Assembly: GCF_022921095.1 (NCBI RefSeq)
Contig: NZ_CP095053.1
Coordinates: 2,894,501 to 2,958,500 of the forward strand
Source: Hymenobacter aerilatus
Lineage (GTDB): Bacteria > Bacteroidota > Bacteroidia > Cytophagales > Hymenobacteraceae
Direction of reading: 5' to 3'
Length of the DNA: 64,000 nucleotides
The notes beneath the pieces are model-generated. The model ran no database searches, was not told the origin of the DNA, and worked only from the letters and a program-made list of their open reading frames with translations. Made by a program: the position numbers and the translations under genes. The first letter of the stretch is position 1, and the number at the start of each line of letters is the position of its first letter. Shown here piece by piece: positions 52,237 through 59,057 of this stretch.

Positions 52237-53157
52237 GTGTACGACAATTTGCACCTACATTTTACGCTACCCAACCCCGGCCCAACGGCGGAGCAGGCAC
52301 TAGCCCAGGCTCCGGCGTTTGCCGGGGCCACGGGCGAACCTGACGCACGGGGCCGCATCCGGCATACGTACCGGGGCTTGCGCCTGGAGTACCGGCCGGG
52401 ACAATACAAAGGCCGGGTACGCGGTTCGCTGCACACCTTCGCACAAGGCAACAACCTAGGCACCTTCGCGGCTGCCGACGCGGCCCGCGCCGTGGCTGAA
52501 CTGGCAGAGGCGTTGGCCCTCCCCCCGGAGGCGTTGCTAGTGAAGTGGCTGGAGGTTGGCGTGAACCTGACAGTGCCCACCGCGCCGCGCCCGTTTCTGG
52601 AGCAGCTACACCACCACCGACAAAGCCCGTTCTACCCGCTGGCTCCGCCCCCCGGTGTTGCCCGCCCGCTGGAATACGTGGCCTACCACGCGGCCTACCG
52701 GCTCAAGTATTACGACAAAGGAGCCTATGCCGCCTTACAAGGGTTTATAGTGCCTCCGGGGCACCATTCGCTACGATTTGAGATAGTGTATACCCGTGCC
52801 CGCAATCTGTGTGCGCTCACAGGTTTGCCGATTCTCACGCTGGCCGACCTGATAAAACCCGACATTTTACGCGTGTTAGGCGGCGAATTGCTCAAACACT
52901 GGCACCTCACTACCCACCGCCGCCCGCTGGACTACACCACGCTCAAATTTTCCGATGCGACGCTGTTACTAGCTGGTGCCTCGCTGGAGTTTTGGGCCGC
53001 TACCCGTGCGGCTACTCCGCCCGCTACTTACCACCGTAACCGGGCCCGCTACAACCGCCTCCAGCGTGACGCCGCGCACCGCACCGGCCCACACCCCTAC
53101 GATGCCTTACTACCTGCTACACTAGATCAAATGCTGACAAATGTTGACAAATGCTAA
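52237..53157 (+). CDS. Probable replication initiator (inovirus gene II/CRI-like)
   Basis: A 306-residue protein starting with GTG at 52237 (VYDNLHLHF). The order of motifs follows the Bacteroidota proteins related to filamentous phage gene II replication proteins: N-terminal strand DNLHLHF, RGSLHTFAQGNN, a helical region ending EVGVNLTV, RLKYYDKGAY, SLRFEIVYTRARNL and LADLIKPD. The Tyr pair in KYYDKG and the acidic SLRFEI strand would be candidates for the nicking site; this is recalled family pattern, not an alignment. Iteron-like repeats overlap its 3' end and a structured block lies upstream. It would give the excised circle rolling-circle replication. Confidence 0.55.
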   Translation: MYDNLHLHFTLPNPGPTAEQALAQAPAFAGATGEPDARGRIRHTYRGLRLEYRPGQYKGRVRGSLHTFAQGNNLGTFAAADAARAVAELAEALALPPEALLVKWLEVGVNLTVPTAPRPFLEQLHHHRQSPFYPLAPPPGVARPLEYVAYHAAYRLKYYDKGAYAALQGFIVPPGHHSLRFEIVYTRARNLCALTGLPILTLADLIKPDILRVLGGELLKHWHLTTHRRPLDYTTLKFSDATLLLAGASLEFWAATRAATPPATYHRNRARYNRLQRDAAHRTGPHPYDALLPATLDQMLTNVDKC

Positions 53158-53160
53158 CAT
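53131..53160. repeat. Three tandem 10-bp iterons
   Basis: atgctgacaa, atgttgacaa and atgctaacat follow one another without gap over the end of the Rep-like gene. The first unit recurs exactly at 58145-58154 and related atgttga words occur twice at 57343-57358. Ten-base spacing puts all copies on one face of the helix, as expected for protein-binding iterons. Confidence 0.6.
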
Positions 53161-53257
53161 TCTCAAAAGTGATAGGCTTTGCCACACTTGTAATCAGTTG
53201 GTTTAACACTACTTTCCCTTATTCTCTCGCTACACTGAAAACAAACAGATTTCAACA

Positions 53258-53551
53258 ATGGAACAGCAGAATTTCAACATCACACAAACAGCTCTACTAT
53301 CCCTGCATTTCACTGAGATGGGTGTTTCTGCTGATGGTGCGTTTGTATTCCTTGCTAACACTAGAAACTCTGATGCGGGGTTTTATGGCTACAAAAGGAT
53401 TGCCGCCCTCGATGTACTCAACGGCAATTACGTGCGGCTATATGGCAAGCCGGAGGGAGAGCAGGCACCGGAGCATCCTTTATGGGAGGGTGAAGTAGAT
53501 TCCATACAGGAGTTGAAGGATACTATTTCTACGATAGAGAGCCAACAATAA
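53258..53551 (+). CDS. Small hypothetical element protein
   Basis: A 97-residue soluble protein beginning MEQQNFNITQTALLSLHF. It has alternating strands (FVFLANTRNSDAGFYGYKRI) and an acidic helical end (SIQELKDTISTIESQQ). No family recognised. It lies between the Rep-like gene and the restriction-modification enzyme, in DNA less GC-rich than either. ATG at 53258 chosen as the first Met of the frame. Confidence 0.55.
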   Translation: MEQQNFNITQTALLSLHFTEMGVSADGAFVFLANTRNSDAGFYGYKRIAALDVLNGNYVRLYGKPEGEQAPEHPLWEGEVDSIQELKDTISTIESQQ

Positions 53552-53614
53552 CGCCCTGTTATAGCACTACACAAAACCACACATTTCACTCCGTAATCTG
53601 AGTTTAAACCACCT

Positions 53615-53638
53615 GTTCCCTAAGGATTTCGGTTTCCT
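53615..53638 (+). repeat. 24-bp direct repeat before the restriction-modification gene (copy 1)
   Basis: The stretch ending gatttcggtttcct matches 57394-57417 at 22 of 24 bases in the same orientation. Copy 1 lies 136 bp before the MmeI-like gene; copy 2 lies 73 bp before the next gene. Just after copy 1 is a gcgcgcgtgcgcg word and a ccgaaat that pairs with atttcgg. Nothing else is visible in 53552-53774. Confidence 0.7.
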
Positions 53639-53774
53639 CGCGCGCGTGCGCGTATTGGTCCCGAAATGCTGATCTGAACCGGCTAATTACCAAAGCTGAA
53701 CCCTACTGCCTATCTTACTCCCTTTGTAGCCACTCACCCGGCTACTGCTATTCTATTTTTATCCTGTTTCCTCT

Positions 53775-56700
53775 GTGACCTACCCCGAATTTGAAGCCCG
53801 CTGGAAAAACTCCGGCGGCGCGGAGCGGGCCAACTACGGCCTGTTCCTGCAAGACCTCTGCGACCTGCTAGGAGTACCCCGACCCGACGCTACCACCGAC
53901 AACCCCGCCCAGGATGCCTACGTGCTGGAGCGGGCCGTAACGTTTGACGACGGCGCCGGTAAGAAAAGCACCGGCCGGATTGACCTCTACAAACGCGGCT
54001 GTTTCGTGCTGGAAACCAAACAAGGCACCGACACACCCGACGTACTAGCCCAGGCCGAACGCGCCCAGCTAGGATTGCCCCCCGAACGCCGCCGTAAGGG
54101 CCACGCCGTACGCAATACCGGCAAGTGGCGGCAAATGATGGAAGCCGCCCGCCAGCAGGCCCTAGGCTACGTGCGGGCCCTACCTACCACCGAACCGCGC
54201 CCGCTGTTTGTGATAGTGGCTGATGTGGGCTATGCCCTCGACCTATACAGCAACTTCGCCGGGGTTGGGGATTCCTTTGTGCCGTTCCCGGATTCGCAAC
54301 GGTTCCGGCTGCCGTTGGCCTCGCTGGCAAATGAGGAAACCCGCGCTATGCTCCGGCTGCTCTTTACCGACCCACGGGAGCTAGACCCTAGCCGCCGCGC
54401 TGCTCAGGTAACGCGGAAACTAGCCGCCCAGCTTGCCGCCCTGTCGGCCCAACTGGAACAGGCCGACCACGCCTCCGACGTGGTAGCGCAATTCCTGATG
54501 CGGTGCCTGTTTACCATGTTTGCAGAGGATACCGGCCTGATACCAAAGCAGTCCTTTACGGGCCTGCTGGAGCAGTACGATACCGACGAACGCCGGCAAT
54601 ACTTGCCAGATGTGTTGACAAGTTTGTGGACAACAATGGATGCCGGCGGCTTTTCCCCCTCGCTGGTGGCGCGTATTCCCAGGTTCAACGGACAACTATT
54701 CCACAACGCCGCGGCCCTACCCCTATCAGTTGCCCAAGTTACACTGCTCCGCCAAGCCGCCGCCGCCGATTGGACTACCGTAGAACCGGCCATTTTCGGA
54801 ACGCTGCTGGAGCGGGCCCTAGACCCCAAAGAACGCCACCGACTAGGTGCCCACTATACCCCGCGCCGTTACGTAGAGCGGCTGGTGTTGCCCACCGTGA
54901 TAGAGCCCCTACGCCGGGAGTGGGCCGCCGCTCAGGCTGCCAGCGCCCGCCGGCAAGATGAGGGCAACCTAAACGCCGCCCGGAATGAGTTAGTAAAGTT
55001 TCAGCGCCGCCTAACCACCGTGAAGGTGCTAGACCCGGCTTGTGGTACGGGCAATTTCCTGTACGTGACGCTGGAACACCTCAAACGCCTGGAGGGTGAA
55101 GTGCTAGACGCTATCAATGGTTTCGGGCAAACCGGCCTGCTGGATTTGGCCGGCGGCACCACCGTTGGCCCGCGCCAACTATTAGGGCTGGAGCTGAACC
55201 CCCGCGCCGCTGCCATTGCCGACGTGGTGCTACGTATCGGGTATTTGCAGTGGCATATCCGTACGCACGGCCTTACCCAAATGCCGGAGCCGTTACTAAC
55301 GGATGATCATAACATTCAACAGCAGGACGCCGCCCTACAACACGGCCCGCCTACCCCGCGCCTCGATGCCCAAGGCAACCCCGTAACCCGTTGGGACGGC
55401 ACCACCCGCCCGCATCCCGTTACCGGCCTGGCCGTGCCCGATGAAACCGCCCGCGCTGTGGTGCTGGAATACCCCAACCCCCGCCCCGCCGAATGGCCTA
55501 CTGCTGATTTTATTATAGGTAACCCGCCATTCATTGGCCCAGCTCGAATGCGCGAAGCATTAGGCGACGGCTACACAGAAGCACTACGATTTGCATATCG
55601 CAATCAAGTACCAGATTCGGCGGATTTTGTGATGTACTGGTGGCACCATGCTGCTCAAACTGTGCAAGCTGGCACCGCTGCACGTTTTGGATTCATTACT
55701 ACCAATAGCATTAAACAGACCTTCAACCGGCGGGTGATGCAGCCCTTTTTGGAAGGAGACAAACCACCCTTATCTCTCACATTTGCTATCGCTGACCACC
55801 CATGGGTAGATAGCACTGATGGAGCGGCTGTACGAATTGCTATAACTGTAGCCGAAACTAATCCGAATGTAGTAGGCCTTGGTCAACTGCTGACGTTAAA
55901 AACTGAAACAGCAGCGGAAGATGATGATGCATCTGATGTGACATTCACAGAGCAGCAAGGACAGATTCTATCCGATTTGACTATAGGTGTTAATTTAGAT
56001 TCTACTAAGCCATTAAAAGCCAATGAAGGTTTAAGTAATAGAGGGGTAATGCCTTTTGGTTTAGGATTCACTATTAGCCAAAATTTGGCTTTATCTCTAG
56101 GACTAGGCGAAACTGATACATTACAAGAATATATCAAACCTTACCGTAATGGTAAAGATTTGACAGCAACAACTAGAGGGGTTTATATTATTGATTTCTT
56201 CGGTTTGAGTGCTGATGAAGTATTAATTAAATTCCCTAAAGTCTATCAATACTTATTAGAACACGTTAAACCAGAACGGGATGCAAACCGAGACAAAGCC
56301 ATACGTGAAAACTGGTGGCTGCATGGAAGGACGCGCTCTAGCTTTCGGCCAGCGTTATCGGGTTTGTCAAGATATATAGTCTCACCTAGGGTAGCAAAAC
56401 ATAGGTTTTTCTTGTTTCTTGAGAAGAACATTGTACCAGACGATAAGCTTAACGTTTTTGCTTTTGATGATGCTTATCAATTAGGAGTGCTTTCGAGTAA
56501 GATTCATGTAACGTGGGCTTTAGCCACAGGCGGTAGATTAGGTGTAGGCAATGATCCTGTATACGATGGCTCTCGGTGTTTTCAACCATTCCCTTTCCCA
56601 GATGCTACGTCAGCCCAACAGGCCCGTATTCGAGAGCTAGCCGAAACATTAGATGCGCACCGCAAACGCCAGCAGGCCGCACACCCTACCCTCACGCTCA

Positions 56701-57236
56701 CCAACCTCTACAACGTGGTAGAGAAGCTCCGCGCCGGCCAACCCCTGAACGCCAAAGAGCAAACCACCAATCAGCAGGGCTTAGCCTCCGTGCTACTCTC
56801 CCTACACAACGACCTAGACGCCGCCGTGGCCGATGCCTACGGCTGGCCCGTTGACTTGCCGGAGGCGGAGCTACTCGCCCGGCTGGTGCAACTCAACCAC
56901 GCCCGCGCCGCCGAGGAAGCCGCTGGCACCGTGCGCTACCTCCGCCCCGCCTATCAGGCCCCCGGCCAACAACAGAGCGCCCTCACCCTAGGCACTACGG
57001 CCACCGCCGCCACGGCCGTAGCAGAAACCGCCCCGCAACCGTGGCCCACCGAACTGGCCCAACAGATGCAAGCCGTTCGGGCCGTGGTAACGCAAGCCGG
57101 CGTACCACTCACCCCCAAACAGGTAGCAGCCCGGTTCAAGAAAGCCAAGCCCGCCCAGGTACAACCCATGCTGGCAACGCTCACGGCTCTTTCATTACTC
57201 CGGCACCTAGAGCCGGAAGATGCCTACGCCGCCTAG
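53775..57236 (+). CDS. MmeI-like single-chain restriction endonuclease-methyltransferase
   Basis: A 1153-residue protein, GTG start at 53775. The N-terminal nuclease has a PD-(D/E)xK site: Asp70 and Glu80-Thr-Lys82 (GRIDLYKRGCFVLETKQG), the same spacing as I recall for MmeI. A helical spacer follows; then the N6-adenine methyltransferase with motif I DPACGTGNF (418-426) and motif IV NPPF (581-584). The target-recognition region should be about 590-950, ended by FPFP and a helical C-terminus. One protein would both methylate and cut, so no partner gene is needed. Codons from about 55545 to 56620 are markedly AT-rich (23 of 60 G/C in 56041-56100 against 39 of 60 in 53821-53880). It is longer than MmeI (about 920) through its C-terminal tail. 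Likely phage defence cargo. Confidence 0.88.
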   Translation: MTYPEFEARWKNSGGAERANYGLFLQDLCDLLGVPRPDATTDNPAQDAYVLERAVTFDDGAGKKSTGRIDLYKRGCFVLETKQGTDTPDVLAQAERAQLGLPPERRRKGHAVRNTGKWRQMMEAARQQALGYVRALPTTEPRPLFVIVADVGYALDLYSNFAGVGDSFVPFPDSQRFRLPLASLANEETRAMLRLLFTDPRELDPSRRAAQVTRKLAAQLAALSAQLEQADHASDVVAQFLMRCLFTMFAEDTGLIPKQSFTGLLEQYDTDERRQYLPDVLTSLWTTMDAGGFSPSLVARIPRFNGQLFHNAAALPLSVAQVTLLRQAAAADWTTVEPAIFGTLLERALDPKERHRLGAHYTPRRYVERLVLPTVIEPLRREWAAAQAASARRQDEGNLNAARNELVKFQRRLTTVKVLDPACGTGNFLYVTLEHLKRLEGEVLDAINGFGQTGLLDLAGGTTVGPRQLLGLELNPRAAAIADVVLRIGYLQWHIRTHGLTQMPEPLLTDDHNIQQQDAALQHGPPTPRLDAQGNPVTRWDGTTRPHPVTGLAVPDETARAVVLEYPNPRPAEWPTADFIIGNPPFIGPARMREALGDGYTEALRFAYRNQVPDSADFVMYWWHHAAQTVQAGTAARFGFITTNSIKQTFNRRVMQPFLEGDKPPLSLTFAIADHPWVDSTDGAAVRIAITVAETNPNVVGLGQLLTLKTETAAEDDDASDVTFTEQQGQILSDLTIGVNLDSTKPLKANEGLSNRGVMPFGLGFTISQNLALSLGLGETDTLQEYIKPYRNGKDLTATTRGVYIIDFFGLSADEVLIKFPKVYQYLLEHVKPERDANRDKAIRENWWLHGRTRSSFRPALSGLSRYIVSPRVAKHRFFLFLEKNIVPDDKLNVFAFDDAYQLGVLSSKIHVTWALATGGRLGVGNDPVYDGSRCFQPFPFPDATSAQQARIRELAETLDAHRKRQQAAHPTLTLTNLYNVVEKLRAGQPLNAKEQTTNQQGLASVLLSLHNDLDAAVADAYGWPVDLPEAELLARLVQLNHARAAEEAAGTVRYLRPAYQAPGQQQSALTLGTTATAATAVAETAPQPWPTELAQQMQAVRAVVTQAGVPLTPKQVAARFKKAKPAQVQPMLATLTALSLLRHLEPEDAYAA

Positions 57237-57241
57237 CTAAC

Positions 57242-57281
57242 ACCGCGCCCCGGTTGTCAAAGTAGACAGCCGGGGCGCGGT
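57242..57281 (+). terminator. Terminator after MmeI-like gene
   Basis: Arms accgcgccccgg and ccggggcgcggt, extended by ttgtc/gacag, 5 bp after the stop codon, followed by ttgtttt. A strong intrinsic terminator. Confidence 0.85.
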
Positions 57282-57300
57282 TGTTTTAGGCTTGTATTCC

Positions 57301-57360
57301 TACCGTAAACACCGTATTTTACGGTATAACAGCATAGGGCAAATGTTGAGGAATGTTGAA
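57301..57360. other. Inverted repeat plus short direct repeats
   Basis: Perfect 9-bp arms taccgtaaa (57301-57309) and tttacggta (57318-57326) are followed by two aatgttga words (57342-57358) resembling the iterons at 53131. The cluster lies between the terminator and the next 24-bp repeat copy; it may be an operator or a second replication-control site. Confidence 0.45.
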
Positions 57361-57393
57361 GTGTAGCGCCTGGAAAACTACGTTTTACCGCCA

Positions 57394-57417
57394 GTTCCTT
57401 AAAGATTTCGGTTTCCT
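57394..57417 (+). repeat. 24-bp direct repeat after the restriction-modification gene (copy 2)
   Basis: Matches copy 1 at 53615-53638 at 22 of 24 bases. Together the copies bracket the MmeI-like gene as a 3.8-kb cassette. Confidence 0.7.
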
Positions 57418-57490
57418 ATGCCTGCTATTGTCCTGTAACAACCTAACCGTAGGCCCGCGTGCGTACGGAATGATAACAAAGCATAACAGT

Positions 57491-58081
57491 ATGCCCCGTA
57501 CCCCAACCTTTCCCGATACCGCTGACGAGATAAAACGGCTTGAGCTATCCGACCTCCGGCAACGGGGGCTGCTCCGACCGGGCTACCATTCTACTACGCT
57601 ACGCTGGAGCCGCAACGGCCACCCCTCCGGCTCAGTTGGGTTAGATGTGGTATTACTGGATGATCAGTCATACCTACGCCTACACTACACCCTCAACGAT
57701 ACAACGCGCTACGATTACCGGATAGAGTTGGAAGCCGTACCGACTAACCTAGGCAACGGCTTTCGCTACTACATGATCTGTCCGGTATCCGGCCGGCGGG
57801 CAACTGTGTTGTATCTACGTGACGGAACAGGCAAGTTTGCCCACCGTTTAGCCTATGGCCCAACGCGGCTGTTTTATGGTTCGCAGTTAGAATCTAAAAC
57901 GTTCCGGGGGTTGAGCAGCTACTTTGCCGTTGATAGAGAGTGGGAGAAACACTACAAGAAAGGGCGTAAAACTCACTACCAAGGCAAGCCTACTAAATGG
58001 TACGCCCGGTTGCTAAAGCTAGGGGAGAAAGCCGACGCCTTAGCACCAGCAATGGATAAGCTACTAAATGGATACCGCTAA
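57491..58081 (+). CDS. Hypothetical protein, Cys-poor relative of a zinc-ribbon family
   Basis: A 196-residue protein starting at ATG 57491 (57470 is also possible; the frame above overlaps the direct repeat). The core YRIELEAVPTNLGNGFRYYM then CPVSGRRATVLYLRDGTGKF and a YGSQLES block follow the order of a widespread family in which two CxxC pairs hold zinc. Here only the first Cys (CPVS) is kept and others are replaced (AHRLAYG), so zinc binding is unlikely. The C-terminus is basic (HYKKGRKTHYQGKPTKW). Function unknown; last gene before attR. Confidence 0.65.
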   Translation: MPRTPTFPDTADEIKRLELSDLRQRGLLRPGYHSTTLRWSRNGHPSGSVGLDVVLLDDQSYLRLHYTLNDTTRYDYRIELEAVPTNLGNGFRYYMICPVSGRRATVLYLRDGTGKFAHRLAYGPTRLFYGSQLESKTFRGLSSYFAVDREWEKHYKKGRKTHYQGKPTKWYARLLKLGEKADALAPAMDKLLNGYR

Positions 58082-58100
58082 ATAGGGCATTGATTCTTTT

Positions 58101-58119
58101 TTGTCCCGTAAAACGTCCC
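58101..58119. other. Paired arm-type sites, right end
   Basis: ttgtcccgt at 58101-58109 and acgtcccaa at 58113-58121 share gtccc cores at 58103 and 58115, exactly 12 bp apart, as at the left end (48444 and 48456). They lie about 60 bp from attR. Confidence 0.55.
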
Positions 58120-58132
58120 AAACAAAAACAAG

Positions 58133-58173
58133 AAAGCCTGTATAATGCTGACAATCAACACTATACAGGCTTT
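58133..58173 (-). terminator. Element-borne terminator for the tRNA transcript
   Basis: Perfect 12-bp arms aaagcctgtata and tatacaggcttt with a 17-base loop, 5 bp from the tRNA 3' end. On the minus strand it is followed by cttgtttttgtttggg. It replaces the terminator now stranded at 48279. The loop contains the iteron atgctgacaa. Confidence 0.8.
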
Positions 58174-58177
58174 ACCT

Positions 58178-58199
58178 GTGGGCCCACTTGGAATCGAAC
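58178..58199. repeat. attR within the tRNA 3' end
   Basis: The 22 bases match attL at 48312-48333 exactly. They include the acceptor 3' strand and T-arm of the intact tRNA, which stays functional after integration. Confidence 0.9.
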
Positions 58200-58252
58200 C
58201 AAGGACCTACTGATTATGAGTCAGTTGCTCTAACCGATTGAGCTATAGGCCC
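58179..58252 (-). tRNA. tRNA with anticodon CAT (Ile2 or Met)
   Basis: The 74-nt gene reads from gggcctatagctca at 58252. The 7-bp acceptor stem (gggccta/tgggccc), D-arm (agctcaatcggttagagc), anticodon stem actga/tcagt with loop ctcataa, and T-loop ggttcgattcc all form. The anticodon is CAT; the discriminator is A; CCA is not encoded. Elongator tRNA-Met and lysidine-modified tRNA-Ile2 share this loop, so the identity is open. A perfect palindrome gcaaacttcgaagtttgc lies upstream at 58293-58310. The gene is the integration site of the element on its 3' side. Confidence 0.92.
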
Positions 58253-58403
58253 GATGCGTACTAATCTGCTGAAGCAGGTTGGTTTCGCTGCTGCAAACTT
58301 CGAAGTTTGCGGGCGAATTTCCAATTTTAATCCGCGTTGGAGTGAACCCGAGCGGATGAAACATACCTTCGGGCAGCTGCAAGCCGCCCCTACCCTTCTG
58401 CAC

Positions 58404-59057
58404 ATGACTAAAAAACCTAATCTGCTGTTCGACTTCGGCGGCGTTATTATCAACATCGACTACCAGCGTACGCTAGATGAGATGCGCCGCTTTAGCCCGG
58501 CCGGTAGCACCATTGCGTTCAACCAACAGGCCCAGGCCGAGCTGTTTGACCAGCTGGAAACCGGCCGCCTCACCAGCGAGGCCTTTCGGGAAGGGCTGCG
58601 CACGGGCTACCAGCTTACGGCCACCGACGACGAGCTGGACGCCGCCTGGAACGCCATGCTGCTGGATGTGCCCGCCGAGCGCCTGGCTCTCATTGCCGAG
58701 CTGCGCGAGCAGGGCCACGAAACGGCGCTGCTCAGCAATACCAACCACATGCACATCGGCGTTATCAACCAGCAATTAAAAGAGCAATACGGCTTTGCGC
58801 ACGGCATTGCCGACGCCCTGGACCGCGTGTTTTATTCCCAGGAGGTAGGCCTGCGCAAGCCCGGCGAAGAGATTTTTCGGCACGTGCTGCGCGAAATGAA
58901 CTGGAAAGCCGAGGAAACTCTTTTTATTGAAGACAGTATCCAACACATTGAAACAGCCCGCCGCCTGGGAATACAAACCCTGTTCTTGGCGCCGCCGCTG
59001 ACGCTCACCGACGCTTTGCCCGACGCCATTCGTGCCTTCTCCCCTACCTCTGCCTGA
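58404..59057 (+). CDS. HAD-family phosphatase (subfamily IA)
   Basis: A 217-residue cytoplasmic hydrolase. Motif I is LLFDFGGVIINID (nucleophile Asp; the usual second Asp is Gly, as in many FDFGGV members), motif II LLSNTN, motif III Lys in GLRKPGEEIF and motif IV FIEDS. ATG at 58404 gives the canonical MTKKPNLLFDFGG start; in-frame codons above it begin beside the tRNA and look non-coding. The substrate is probably a small phosphorylated sugar or nucleotide. Its stop overlaps the next gene by 26 bp. Confidence 0.9.
   Translation: MTKKPNLLFDFGGVIINIDYQRTLDEMRRFSPAGSTIAFNQQAQAELFDQLETGRLTSEAFREGLRTGYQLTATDDELDAAWNAMLLDVPAERLALIAELREQGHETALLSNTNHMHIGVINQQLKEQYGFAHGIADALDRVFYSQEVGLRKPGEEIFRHVLREMNWKAEETLFIEDSIQHIETARRLGIQTLFLAPPLTLTDALPDAIRAFSPTSA

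Larger units (their letters stand above)
48334..58177. mobile_element. 9.9-kb tRNA-integrated element with integrase, Xis-like, Rep-like and MmeI-like genes
   Basis: The element is bounded by the 22-bp repeats at 48312 and 58178. All its genes point right: integrase, an AT-rich unknown, HTH_17 protein, unknown, Rep-like, small unknown, restriction-modification enzyme, unknown. Its GC-rich genes use the Leu codon CTA often (ctagac, ctaggc), unlike neighbouring host genes that favour CTG, suggesting a foreign source. No relaxase, conjugation, portal, capsid or lysis gene is visible, so it is not a full ICE or prophage. Confidence 0.85.

Noticed and set aside
48334..58177. Classification of the element as a conjugative element or prophage
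   Set aside because: No relaxase, coupling protein, type IV secretion, terminase, portal or capsid gene was found in it.
58254..58403. Upstream extension of the HAD gene to the tRNA edge
   Set aside because: The residues are not HAD-like and overlap the tRNA promoter region; ATG 58404 gives the family start.
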